DNA of 64,000 bases from Nostoc flagelliforme FACHB-838. GTDB taxonomy: Bacteria > Cyanobacteriota > Cyanobacteriia > Cyanobacteriales > Nostocaceae. The stretch covers positions 62,001 through 126,000 of the forward strand of contig NZ_JACJSI010000011.1 of assembly GCF_014698065.1 (NCBI RefSeq), in the 5' to 3' direction. Position numbers and translations under genes: made by a program. Within the stretch, counting starts at the first letter, position 1; every line of letters starts with the position of its first letter. Below are positions 46,301 through 55,342 of the stretch, one piece after another. Under the pieces are notes generated by a model. The model saw only the letters and a list, made by a program, of their open reading frames with translations, ran no database searches and was not told the origin of the DNA.

Positions 46301-48277
46301 ATGCTGATTTGCCCTCAGTGTAAATTTGAAAACCCCAATAGCAATAAATTCTGTCAAAGCTGTGGCACATCCCTGACTCACAAGGTCTGTCCTGAATGCA
46401 GTACTGATGATGTCCCTGTGAATGCACTAAGTTGTTATAACTGTGGCACGGAATGTGGAACAGTGTTTTGGGCAATTATTACTAAAGAAACGACTGGGGA
46501 AGCTTTAGGAGAGCAAAAAGATTTGGGAGATAAGGAAGTAATATCCTCCTCATCTCCTCTATCCCCAAGTTTTCAGATTCCATTAGGCTCCTATTTAGAC
46601 TCCCAAGAGCGCTATCAATTGTTAGATCCGCTACCTACCCAAACGGAAACTGCCACCATTACTGATGTAGGTGTGAGAGTTTTAGACTGCCAGCCGTATC
46701 AAATATCACCCATTGAGGCAGTGCTAGTAAGTCAGGAATCAGATTTGCTAACCCCCTCAGTCGAAGCAAGTGGAATTCCTCACCTTGCTAAACTTTATAT
46801 TGCCTTACAAGCCCAAGGTGAGCGGGGTATACCGCCGATTCACGATGCATGGCAACAGGGTGATATACAGGTAGTCATCATCGAAGATCGCTCAGATTGG
46901 CAGCATTTAGTCGACCTATGGCAAGAAGAAACAACGAGTTCGTTAAAAATTTTACACTGGTGTTATGAAATGACCCAACTTTGGGCAGTGTTGGAACCAC
47001 TAAATTGTCATCAAAGCCTTTTAGATTTGTCGAATTTGCGATTGGATGAGGATCAAACACTAGCACTACAAAGGTTGTATGTAGAATCATCGAATTCTCA
47101 GCTTGCCACTGAGTTGCCAGAAGATGCCCAAGCCGAAACATCTGCCATTCCCGAGGAACCGTTAACTATCCAAGCTTTGGGGCGCGTTTGGCAAGCGCTA
47201 TTTCGGCAGTCTCAACGCACTCAATTTGGCTCTGTAGTCCAAATGTTGGGGGATTTAGAGCTAGGTAAAATTGAGACGATCGCACATTTGCGATCGCGTT
47301 TAGAGGAAATCTCTATTGAACTGGAAGCGTTAGGAACCGCAACTTTGCCCCCAATAAAGGAGAAAAATACTGCTGTGTCCACTATCCCGCAATCAGATGA
47401 GCCAGAAGATATCAGTAGCAAAGCTGATGATATGCCAACTGTTGTGCTAGCGATGCAGTTAAGTAGTTTGGAAGATGCGGGACGCACAGATGTGGGTCGG
47501 CAACGTCATCATAACGAAGACTACTTTGGCATTGAAACCAAAAGTAATAAACTGGAATTTCCTAAAAGTCGAGTTCTGCAAGGGCATGGTTTGTATATTC
47601 TCTGTGATGGTATGGGTGGACACGCTGGCGGCGAGATAGCCAGTGAGTTGGCAGTCAACACCCTACGGCAATACTTTCAAGAACACTGGATTACAAACCA
47701 ACTGCCAACGGAAGATAGTATTCGTGAAGCAGTGTATTTAGCTAATGAGGCGATTTACAAACTTAATCAACAAGATGCCCGTTCTGGAGTAGGGCGTATG
47801 GGTACAACTCTGGTAATGCTGTTAATTCAAGATACTCAAGCAGCAGTTGCTCATGTAGGAGATAGCCGTCTCTATCGCCTGACGCGCAAGCAGGGGCTAG
47901 AACAAGTCACAGTAGATCACGAAGTTGGGCAACGGGAAATTACGCGAGGAGTGGAAGCAAGCATCGCTTACGCCCGCCCAGATGCCTACCAACTCACCCA
48001 AGCCTTGGGGCCTCGTGATGAGAAGGCGATTAATCCCGATGTCGGCTTTTTCGAGATTAATGAAGATACTCTTTTGCTGTTGGTATCGGACGGTCTATCA
48101 GATAATGATTTAATAGAAACCCATTGGCAGACTCACTTAGAACCCTTACTTAGTTCTGGCGCTAACTTAGAACGGGGCGTTACAGATTTAATTGAGTTGG
48201 CCAATCAACACAATGGTCATGACAACATTACTGGTATACTAATTCGGGCAAAAGTACGCCCAAATTTGGAAAGTTGA
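46301..48277 (+). CDS. PP2C-family protein phosphatase with N-terminal zinc ribbons
   Basis: A 658-residue protein. Residues 1-55 contain two zinc ribbons (CPQCKFENPNSNKFCQSCG and CPECSTDDVPVNALSCYNCG). Residues 100-370 form a divergent, kinase-like or scaffold region (LLDPLPTQTETATITDVGVRVLD, then DLWQEETTSSLKILHWCYEM). A PP2C catalytic domain starts near 392: GRTDVGRQRHHNEDYF, LCDGMGGHAGGE, GTTLVMLL, AHVGDSRLYRL and LLVSDGLSDND hold the metal-binding aspartates. It should dephosphorylate Ser/Thr. AGAGGAA precedes the ATG. The next gene is an FHA-linked kinase in the same direction, a natural phosphatase/kinase pair. A low-complexity stretch near 46530-46570 encodes SSSSPLSPS. Confidence 0.93.
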   Translation: MLICPQCKFENPNSNKFCQSCGTSLTHKVCPECSTDDVPVNALSCYNCGTECGTVFWAIITKETTGEALGEQKDLGDKEVISSSSPLSPSFQIPLGSYLDSQERYQLLDPLPTQTETATITDVGVRVLDCQPYQISPIEAVLVSQESDLLTPSVEASGIPHLAKLYIALQAQGERGIPPIHDAWQQGDIQVVIIEDRSDWQHLVDLWQEETTSSLKILHWCYEMTQLWAVLEPLNCHQSLLDLSNLRLDEDQTLALQRLYVESSNSQLATELPEDAQAETSAIPEEPLTIQALGRVWQALFRQSQRTQFGSVVQMLGDLELGKIETIAHLRSRLEEISIELEALGTATLPPIKEKNTAVSTIPQSDEPEDISSKADDMPTVVLAMQLSSLEDAGRTDVGRQRHHNEDYFGIETKSNKLEFPKSRVLQGHGLYILCDGMGGHAGGEIASELAVNTLRQYFQEHWITNQLPTEDSIREAVYLANEAIYKLNQQDARSGVGRMGTTLVMLLIQDTQAAVAHVGDSRLYRLTRKQGLEQVTVDHEVGQREITRGVEASIAYARPDAYQLTQALGPRDEKAINPDVGFFEINEDTLLLLVSDGLSDNDLIETHWQTHLEPLLSSGANLERGVTDLIELANQHNGHDNITGILIRAKVRPNLES

Positions 48278-48393
48278 AAATTAGGGGATTGGGGACTGGA
48301 GACGGGAAACTGGGAAATAGTTCTTCTACTCTCTAATTCCCAATCCCAATCCCTAATCCCCAATCCCTGATCATTTACCTTGTAGGTTGTATT

Positions 48394-49677
48394 GTGGTTA
48401 GTCTGACCCTGTTAGAACCGCAACAGAAAACGCCCCTCCAGCAGTGGTGCTTTGAGAACTCCTCCATAATTCGGATTGGTCGAGCGGCAGATAATCACGT
48501 TGTTTTAACTGATAGTTTAGTTTCGCGGCATCATCTAGAACTTCGACAAGTCGGTTCTGCCAGCAATGGCGGTACTTGGCAGCTGATTAGTCAGGGTACA
48601 AATGGGACTTTTCTCAACGGTATCCTTGTAATTCAGAGTCCGTTACCAGATAATTCTCTGTTGCAACTCGCGCAGGGAGGCCCAATACTGCAATTCCAAA
48701 TTCAGGATGTAACAGTACTGGAAACTAGTGTGCGATCGCCACAAATGCCAGGGACAGAAGAAAATGCTGTTGAGACATTCTACTCAGCAAAATATCTGGC
48801 AAATTCATCCTACACTTGCACGCACGAAGGTAACTCGCCAAATAATTTATTCTGCATCCACTGCGGTCAACCTCTATCAGTGCAACAGAAGATTCGACAT
48901 TATCAGGTGTTGCGAACTCTCGGACAAGGAGGGATGGGTACTACCTATCTCGCTTGGGATGCGGCTGGTCAGATTGTGGGTATACCTAAACTGCTGGTAT
49001 TGAAGGAAATGAATGCTGATATGGCAAAGATTGCCAAAGCTCAAGAGTTATTTGAGCGGGAGGCGCACACTCTCAAATCCCTTAACCATCAGGGAATTCC
49101 CAAGTATTACGATTTCTTTGTAGAAGGTGGAAAGAAATACTTGGCGATGGAACTAATCCACGGACAAGATTTAGAAAAACGTGTCTATACCACTGGCCCA
49201 GTCACACCAAGCCAGGCGATCGCTTGGATGACTCAAACTTGTGATATTTTAGAATATCTTCATAGCCAAGAGCCTCCACTAATTCACCGCGATATTAAAC
49301 CCGCCAACTTAATGGTGCGAAGTTCGCTAGATCGCATAGTGGTACTTGATTTTGGCGCTGTTAAGGAAATTGGTACAGCGCCCGGTACTAGAATTGGTGC
49401 AGAAGGTTACTGCGCCCCCGAACAAGAACGAGGACAACCTTTGACTCAATCTGATTTATATGCAATTGGGCCAACACTGATTTTTTTACTCACAGGCGAA
49501 AACCCTTTCAAGTATTACCGCCAACGGGGGCGAAACTTCAGGTTTGATGTGGCAAAAGTTCCCACCATTAGTTCCCAATTAAGAGATGTGATTGACCGCG
49601 TTACAGAACCATTGCCACGCGATCGCTATCAAACAGCAAGGGAATTAGCTACAGCGTTGGCTGCCTGTAAAGTTTAG
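48394..49677 (+). CDS. Ser/Thr protein kinase with N-terminal FHA domain and zinc ribbon
   Basis: A 427-residue kinase. An FHA phosphothreonine-binding domain occupies about 20-95 (IRIGRAADNHVVL, then SRHHLEL and GTNGTFLNG). A zinc ribbon (YTCTHEGN, then FCIHCGQPL) lies near 145-170 and the kinase domain from about 172. The Gly loop is GQGGMGTTYLAWD, the catalytic loop HRD at 298-300 (HRDIKPANLM), DFG at 319-321, then APEQERGQP. All catalytic residues are present. There is no membrane segment, so it is cytoplasmic. The GTG start is the best available; the spacer to the phosphatase gene (about 115 bases) contains AT/C-rich repeats of CCCAATCCC type. Confidence 0.93.
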   Translation: MVSLTLLEPQQKTPLQQWCFENSSIIRIGRAADNHVVLTDSLVSRHHLELRQVGSASNGGTWQLISQGTNGTFLNGILVIQSPLPDNSLLQLAQGGPILQFQIQDVTVLETSVRSPQMPGTEENAVETFYSAKYLANSSYTCTHEGNSPNNLFCIHCGQPLSVQQKIRHYQVLRTLGQGGMGTTYLAWDAAGQIVGIPKLLVLKEMNADMAKIAKAQELFEREAHTLKSLNHQGIPKYYDFFVEGGKKYLAMELIHGQDLEKRVYTTGPVTPSQAIAWMTQTCDILEYLHSQEPPLIHRDIKPANLMVRSSLDRIVVLDFGAVKEIGTAPGTRIGAEGYCAPEQERGQPLTQSDLYAIGPTLIFLLTGENPFKYYRQRGRNFRFDVAKVPTISSQLRDVIDRVTEPLPRDRYQTARELATALAACKV

Positions 49678-49765
49678 AGAGTGGGGATTAGCGAGTTAGT
49701 AGTTAGAAGTTAGAATTCTTCCCCTGCTTCCCCTGCTCCCCCTGCTTCCTCATCCCTCCTATTCC

Positions 49766-49984
49766 CTATTCCTCATCCCAAGTTTCTACAGCTAGCAATT
49801 CACTAACTGGGTCTTGCATACTAAACCCAAAGTCTATCAGTTCCTGTTTCCAGTGCTGCCATTCATTACCGTAGAGCAAAGCGATTTTCCAGATGCTATC
49901 GCTTGGCTTGATAATGTTCGATTCTATGAGTGATTGCACGTTTCGCTGCAATTTCACCATCGGGTGAATCACTTTTTGAGTCAT
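49766..49984 (-). CDS. DUF4327 family small protein
   Basis: A 72-residue acidic protein. MTQKVIHPMVKLQRNVQSLIES, DSIWKIALLYGNEW and FGFSMQDPVSELLAVE match the cyanobacterial DUF4327 family at its usual length. Function is unknown. It converges on the FHA-kinase gene. Overlapping its start is the end of another coding-like frame at 49969-50085 on the same strand. Confidence 0.85.
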   Translation of the reverse strand: MTQKVIHPMVKLQRNVQSLIESNIIKPSDSIWKIALLYGNEWQHWKQELIDFGFSMQDPVSELLAVETWDEE

Positions 49985-50085
49985 AACCTCGATTGAATTC
50001 TGATTTTGTTGGTAAATACTTAATTAAAACTGCTTCCCATTCTGCAATTGTTGCCGGGTCGTAGAGTGGGGTAATTTGGTAAAGC

Positions 50086-50974
50086 TAGTCTCAACTTTTT
50101 AACTATACCATAATAAACTCTACTAAGTTAGTACTAAATTCGGTTTTGTACGGTAATTACGACCACAAAACCCCAATTTTACCAAGCATTCCTTAAACTT
50201 TTGCCAAGGTGGGTAAGGCTTCAGGGTAAAGGATTAAGGGATGAAGGGCTAAGGGATGTTTCTGTTTTCCCTTTTCTCCTTCACCTGTTTCCCTTTTCTT
50301 TTTCCTCTTTACCTTTACCATTTTTCAGCAAGAGTGCAACACTACCTTTTGTTAGATATCTGTATGTGGATGCCGAGCAAAATAATTAGTTGTTTGGTAA
50401 GTTGCACTAACTGGTCTGACTGAGGACGACTGGAAAAATTCTATTTGTTGGAATCACAAAAAATATGTGTGTTTGTTGAGTAACCTATATGACACGGGCT
50501 AGTTTAAAAGTTTTTGACTGACAGAGAAATTTGCAATTGAGTAGAAATGTCTGCTGTTTATTTATTTAAACGTTATTTACAATATCGCAAACATCTGGCA
50601 TTAGGTAGATTCATCGCAAATCTTTATATAATCTTAATATTTTGCTTAATTAACTAAGACTTGGAAGGTTTTGGTTTGAACAAGTAGGAGCGATGCCTAC
50701 GGCGGTAAACTACGCATGGCAAAATTGTCGTTACAGCATGGGCTACAGTCTACGAATTATCGGCGCTTTTCTCTAACGAGACGCTACGCGTTCAAGTAGT
50801 GTCTGGTAGAGATGGCATCTTCTCTGCGAGACGCTGCATATTGGTGGAAGCCTCTCGTAGAGATATGGCGGTTCAATAAATTAAGCTTTTTGGTGATTTA
50901 GAGGTAGCTATAACTTCTGATACCAACAAGAGGACTTTTCAAATATCCTCTAAAGGTGCTTTTCAAAAAATTGC
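50086..50974. other. 0.9-kb repeat-rich spacer without a supported gene
   Basis: No gene supported. It contains a pyrimidine/purine low-complexity block (50215-50325) similar in style to the insert in the Uma2 gene, a CTAACGAGACGCTACGCG copy at about 50772-50790, the complete small dispersed repeat at 50821-50863, and a mini-remnant with MITE A ends (TTTAGAGG at 50897 to CCTCTAAA near 50954). Confidence 0.55.
50821..50863. repeat. Small dispersed palindromic repeat, full copy
   Basis: TCTCTGCGAGACGCT at the left and AGCCTCTCGTAGAGA at the right, 43 bases in all, is the same length and plan as the copy at 43732-43774 and differs at only a few positions. Confidence 0.75.
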
Positions 50975-51310
50975 CTAACCCACTGCATATTCTGTAAACT
51001 TCCTCATGAAAGGAGACTGGAATCCTAACACAATATCCTCTTTTGGAACTCCCATAGTGACCAAATTTGCCGCAATATCATCTTCTGTGCCATTCCACTG
51101 AAGCCAAATTTTTTCACCCTTAATATCAATATGGATGATGCAGCTATGCACCCAATCTTGACCCTCCCAGCCAACATGAACTATCTGGTAATGGTCACGT
51201 TCTATATCAAAAATATTCTCAACGTCTATATTACTGTCAGCGGGTTTTTGCTCACTATACTCCTGCAATATCTGCTGTACAGTCTGGCGATAGTGGGCTA
51301 GCTTATCCAT
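50975..51310 (-). CDS. XisI family protein
   Basis: A 111-residue protein matching XisI: MDKLAHYRQTVQQILQEY, then DHYQIVHVGWEGQDWVHSCIIHIDIKGEKIWLQWNGTE and GVPKEDIVLGFQSPFMRKFTEYA. XisI was described as a control factor needed with XisH and XisF for fdxN-element excision in Anabaena. It overlaps the XisH gene by 13 bases and is translated with it. No recombinase or nif gene is in the window. Confidence 0.92.
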   Translation of the reverse strand: MDKLAHYRQTVQQILQEYSEQKPADSNIDVENIFDIERDHYQIVHVGWEGQDWVHSCIIHIDIKGEKIWLQWNGTEDDIAANLVTMGVPKEDIVLGFQSPFMRKFTEYAVG

Positions 51311-51717
51311 TTAAAAATTACCTCTTGTTCAACATCATAAATAATCATTTTGACTTCATTCTCTTCAATCATGGCTTGGGGAAAATCAAGTTGAAAAAAT
51401 GTTTTATAAGTTGTCACAGGTACTGCTAAAAATAAAACACGCTCTGGCTGTCGTCGCTTTAATGCGCCTCTATAGTTGATAAACTGCCCCAATGCTGTAT
51501 GAAATTCTGAGATTGCAGATGATTTCTCCAAAAAACTCTTAACTTCAACAGCAATTTTTTCTCCTTTCCGCTCTGCCGCAATGAGCTTTTCCGCAGCTAA
51601 ATCAATAGATAGATTCACACCACCTACGCTAATTGAGAGGGGGTCATGAGTAATCTGCCAACCATCCTTCTGCAAAGCTTTTTTGACAACTTCATGAAAG
51701 ACATCTTTAGCAGACAT
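51298..51717 (-). CDS. XisH family protein (endonuclease-like fold)
   Basis: A 139-residue protein matching XisH: MSAKDVFHEVVKKALQKDGW, then LSIDLAAEKLIAAERKGEKIAVEVKSFL. The D-x(n)-E-V-K pattern (D in SIDLAAE, EVK at 78-80 or so) resembles a PD-(D/E)XK nuclease core. Paired with XisI by a 13-base overlap. The module is widespread and multicopy in Nostocales, far from any excised element, so a role beyond fdxN excision is likely. MITE B copy 2 lies 60 bases upstream. Confidence 0.92.
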   Translation of the reverse strand: MSAKDVFHEVVKKALQKDGWQITHDPLSISVGGVNLSIDLAAEKLIAAERKGEKIAVEVKSFLEKSSAISEFHTALGQFINYRGALKRRQPERVLFLAVPVTTYKTFFQLDFPQAMIEENEVKMIIYDVEQEVIFKWIS

Positions 51718-51776
51718 ATTTATTTACAATTGCATTTCTTATTTTTATATTACCTCTTGACCCAATACACTTGGGT

Positions 51777-51882
51777 TATAGCGGTTCCCATTCAGATGCG
51801 GTACAAAATTATATCGCAAGGTGTAGGGGCACGGCATGCCGTGCCCCTACGGGTGTACCTCACGTAAGCGAGAAACGCTATA
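51777..51882. mobile_element. MITE family B, copy 2
   Basis: TATAGCGGTTC opens and GAAACGCTATA closes a 106-bp element that is the inverse-orientation counterpart of 45848-45954, one base shorter. A perfect 28-base palindrome (GTAGGGGCACGGCA and its complement) is at 51823-51850. The GGTGTACCTCACGTAAGCGAG segment is shared with copy 1. Confidence 0.85.
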
Positions 51883-51901
51883 AGCCCAAAAAGCTACATT
51901 A

Positions 51902-51998
51902 TGTAGGTTGGGTTGAGGAACGAAACCCAACGTTTTCAAGCCTTTGTTGGGTTTCACTCCGTACCCCTACGGGGAAGCAAGCTACAACCCAACCTACA
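51902..51998. repeat. 97-bp inverted-repeat element (family C)
   Basis: TGTAGGTTGGGTTG at 51902-51915 is the exact reverse complement of CAACCCAACCTACA at 51985-51998. Inside, GAAACCCAAC and GTTGGGTTTC are a second inverted pair. This looks like the palindromic repeats found near many cyanobacterial genes. It follows MITE B copy 2 by 19 bases. Confidence 0.7.
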
Positions 51999-52034
51999 AT
52001 TATTCTTAACTCAAGCGTATTGTAATATGAAAGC

Positions 52035-54251
52035 TTATTTTCCTTCAATATAGCTTTGCCACATCTGCTCATAAGCTTTTTCCATATCGCGGGTAAACTG
52101 CTTACCATTCCATAGCGGCGCTGTCTGACGGGACGCTTTTAGTTTCAAAGCAACTTGCTGACGTAATGCCTCATCCTTCCCCAAGCGCACACCCCACTCT
52201 ATATATTCTTCATCAGTCCAAGCAATACCTTCTGTGATACCCGCATTCATCATCATGGTGTAACTATTACGAGCGGCAAATTGCTCTCCAACTCTAGTTA
52301 CTAAGGGAATACCCATCCAAAGGGTTTCTAAGGTTGTAGTAGCTCCGTTGTAGGGATATGTATCTAATACAACATCAGCAATTGTTAAATTCGCTCTGTG
52401 GACTGCTTCAGAGGGATCTTGAGGCAAAAATCGCAATTTGGAACACTCCACACCCTCTTCTTCAGCTATTTTGTAGAAAAACTGTTTAATTGCTTCTTCT
52501 TCAGCGTCACCTTTAATCAAGAAGTAGCTATTTGGGACTTCTTTGATTATTCTCATTTGCCATTTTGTAGTTTCAGGGTGACGTTTATATCCTCGTTGAG
52601 CGCTGAGATAGATTACAGCATCGCTAGGAATATCTAACTCGTCTCGACGTAGTGTAGGTACACCCACTTCAAAGCCATCAACAGCTATATAAGTATGGGG
52701 TAATCGCCAAATTTTCTCTGTATAATAATCTTGGGCTGAATCTGGTAATACATAAGGGTCAGCGATGAAGTAATCAATTGCAGGTATACCTGACGCATCC
52801 CAACCTAGCCAAGTTACTTGAATTGGTGCTGGCTTGAGTGCCATTACTTCACTGCTAATATCTAGGGTGATACTATCTAGGTCTACTAAAATATCTATTT
52901 CATCTTCATATATTTGTTCAGCAATTTCAAAGGCATTAATTCCTAACTTTCGAGCCTTATAGGATTGATCTACATACCATTCTTGTAAAAAATCATCTAC
53001 GAGTTTATAGTTAACCGAATAGTTATAAATTTCAAATTTATCTCGATTATGATGCTGTATTAGCCAGCGAGCTAGCCAGCCTACAGAATGTCTTCTTAAG
53101 GCATAAGATACATATCCGATTTTTAAGGGTTTGGTAGAAATTCCTGAACTTTGATTATTTATAATTCGCTGTGAGTAACGCGCTGTTTCTTCACCAGCTA
53201 TAGCTTGAATATTATTCTGGAATATTTGCGCTATTTGATTATGAATTTTTCTAAACTCGGCTGGACTATCTTTAATATGTGGTAGTGCAAAGGATGGGGT
53301 AAGTAGACGTAGAGTTCTCACTTTATCTACTGCAAGTGGCTGGGCTTTGATAAATTCTTGCAGCACACATTCTAACTCTTGGCTAGTTGAGCATATTTCT
53401 TGCCAATATCCGCCAGCAGTCATCAACCCACGTAACACCAAATGAATAGCAAAAATTTTATCAGCTAGTTTTTTTGATAGAGAATAACACAATTTAGCCT
53501 TTTCTATTCCCAATGCATAGTTCTGAGAATTTTGATAAAAAATAGCTAAATGCCGTAAAGTTTCTAGTTCTTCTGGATCTAAGCGCAAATATAACTCTAA
53601 AATCTGCGCTGCAAGTTCAGGCTGCTTGAATGTATGACCAATTTTAATTGCCGCAGGTAAAAGTATACATAAGCTTTGATGTGAATTTGCAAAGTAAGGT
53701 AAACAAGCTTCTACCAAGTCTAGATATGATGGATGTAAAGGTTGAGTTTCAAGAACTTGTTGTAAGACTTGGTTTAATAATTCTGAATTTAAATCTACAA
53801 TTTCTCTAGAGTTTAATAATTCGATAATTCCCGACTCATTTAATTGTATGCCATCAAAATTATCTAGTTGGATAGACAGTTGAATAATCTCTAATAAATT
53901 ATTGATATCAGAGGGATTGATTTCTCGAATATGCTGACGGATTAGCCAGGATATAGAAAATTCTTCGAGATGTTCTCGTCGTTCTGCTTCTACTTGTAAA
54001 ACTTTAATTAATTCTGTTGTGTGAAGTTGAATTTTTTCTTCTTCAATTTCTGCTATTGCTAGCATCCAAGTCATTTGTGCTTCTGCTTCTTGCCCTTGTA
54101 ACAGTAAGGTTAGCCCCAGATGCCAGTAATTGGAAATTACTTCAGGTTCAGCAGCAATTGCTTGTTCATATAAATATGCTGCTTGAGCATATTCACCTGC
54201 AACTAAATGTTGATAAGCTTCAGCCTGAAAATTCGTGATATTAGTAATCAT
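52035..54251 (-). CDS. TPR protein with O-GlcNAc transferase-like (GT41) domain
   Basis: A 738-residue protein. TPR-like helices at the N-terminus (AEAYQHLVAGEYAQAAYLYEQAIAAEPEV) continue in degenerate form to about 340. The C-terminal GT41/Spindly-like domain starts near 374 (KPLKIGYVSYALRRHSVGWL) and includes APIQVTWLGWDASGIPAIDYFIAD, RLPHTYIAVDG, VVLDTYPYNGATTTLETLWMGIPLV and RNSYTMMMNAGI, the UDP-GlcNAc-binding elements. It should transfer GlcNAc to Ser/Thr of proteins in the cytoplasm. It lies directly downstream of a type IV pilin gene in the same direction (234-base gap). In N. punctiforme an OGT-like protein (OgtA) controls PilA accumulation; whether this is that gene cannot be told from here. 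Confidence 0.92.
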   Translation of the reverse strand: MITNITNFQAEAYQHLVAGEYAQAAYLYEQAIAAEPEVISNYWHLGLTLLLQGQEAEAQMTWMLAIAEIEEEKIQLHTTELIKVLQVEAERREHLEEFSISWLIRQHIREINPSDINNLLEIIQLSIQLDNFDGIQLNESGIIELLNSREIVDLNSELLNQVLQQVLETQPLHPSYLDLVEACLPYFANSHQSLCILLPAAIKIGHTFKQPELAAQILELYLRLDPEELETLRHLAIFYQNSQNYALGIEKAKLCYSLSKKLADKIFAIHLVLRGLMTAGGYWQEICSTSQELECVLQEFIKAQPLAVDKVRTLRLLTPSFALPHIKDSPAEFRKIHNQIAQIFQNNIQAIAGEETARYSQRIINNQSSGISTKPLKIGYVSYALRRHSVGWLARWLIQHHNRDKFEIYNYSVNYKLVDDFLQEWYVDQSYKARKLGINAFEIAEQIYEDEIDILVDLDSITLDISSEVMALKPAPIQVTWLGWDASGIPAIDYFIADPYVLPDSAQDYYTEKIWRLPHTYIAVDGFEVGVPTLRRDELDIPSDAVIYLSAQRGYKRHPETTKWQMRIIKEVPNSYFLIKGDAEEEAIKQFFYKIAEEEGVECSKLRFLPQDPSEAVHRANLTIADVVLDTYPYNGATTTLETLWMGIPLVTRVGEQFAARNSYTMMMNAGITEGIAWTDEEYIEWGVRLGKDEALRQQVALKLKASRQTAPLWNGKQFTRDMEKAYEQMWQSYIEGK

Positions 54252-54484
54252 CAGTAGTTAAGTAAGTGGGGATAAAACAGTAAATACTCCCTGTCTCAAT
54301 TAATAATACCCATTTAATAAGCGAAGTAATAAAATGGGTAATATTATGAAGGTCAGAGAGTATTTGACGATTATTTAAATAAATAAAAGTGGATAGAAAA
54401 TTCTATCCACTTCTACCCAGTACTTAACTCAACTGAAGAACTTGCTTGAGAGGTTGAGTAAGACTTTATGAGTGCATAAATTAT

Positions 54485-55087
54485 TTACTTAGCTAAAGAT
54501 ACATATTTGCTTTCTGCACCTCCAGGGCAACTTGTGGCACTTCCGTCAGTAGGAAGATCAGCGGCAGCAAATTCTTCTGCACCAGTTGCTGCGCCAGGAA
54601 CGTTATTAGGTACTTTAGATTCACACAACATAGTTATAGTAGTTGCCTCACTTGTGGAAGAAACAATAGAAACACCTGCTCCACCGGCATAAACTTTAAG
54701 AGGAGCGCCCGAAGTTTTTAGTTTGGCTTGATTAGTTACAAGCTTATCCTCACCCTTAATCCTATACTCATAATTTTCAGTTTGTGTTTTCACACCTAGA
54801 CCTAACTGACCAAAAGCCGTAGCACTAGTTGCATCGTTAGTAGCAGAGGCAAACTTACCGTTTTCTAGATAATATGCTTGCTGCGCTCGGTTCATTGAAC
54901 CAACAATTGTTTTTGCTTCAGACTGTTTCGCTTTATTTGCTTGGTTCAAGAAAGAAGGTAGAGCAATAGCTGATAAAATACCAATGATGATAATAACAAC
55001 CAACAATTCGATTAAGGTGAAACCTTCTTCGTTTTTCTTTTTGTTGAGGATGTGTTGGATAAACTTTGCTTTCAATTCGGTTTTCAT
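54485..55087 (-). CDS. Type IV pilin-like protein (PilA type)
   Basis: A 200-residue prepilin. A 22-residue charged leader ends in EEG, followed by the mature N-terminus FTLIELLVVIIIIGILSAIALPSF. G22/F23 is the prepilin peptidase site, and E5 of the mature protein, needed for assembly, is present. The globular part starts with helix continuation (NQANKAKQSEAKTIVGSMNRAQQAYYLENGKF), the usual cyanobacterial pilin pattern, and two cysteines near the end (MLCESK and ATSCPGG) may form the disulfide loop. AGGGAA lies 8 bases before the ATG. Neighbouring the OGT-like gene. Pilus assembly genes are not in the window. Confidence 0.93.
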   Translation of the reverse strand: MKTELKAKFIQHILNKKKNEEGFTLIELLVVIIIIGILSAIALPSFLNQANKAKQSEAKTIVGSMNRAQQAYYLENGKFASATNDATSATAFGQLGLGVKTQTENYEYRIKGEDKLVTNQAKLKTSGAPLKVYAGGAGVSIVSSTSEATTITMLCESKVPNNVPGAATGAEEFAAADLPTDGSATSCPGGAESKYVSLAK

Positions 55088-55342
55088 AAGTGTTTTCCCT
55101 GTATTAGGAAGTGGTTGTGTGTTCTAGATGTAACTTACCCACTCCCGTTTTGTTTCATATCACCCCACCAAAAAATTTTTTGACTAAAAAATATAGCGTT
55201 TCTATTTTGGATGTAATGCGCGGTATGGGCGCATAGATGTGCGCACCTACGAAATACCCATATTCCACATAATTGAACACAACTAAACCTCGTCTACCTT
55301 GAGAACTGTAGTTTTTCGCCAAGAGACTGAGATTGCTTCCTT

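Noticed and set aside
51777..51998. Possible complete insertion sequence beside XisH.
   Set aside because: Two separate miniature repeats lie side by side, with no transposase frame and different end sequences.
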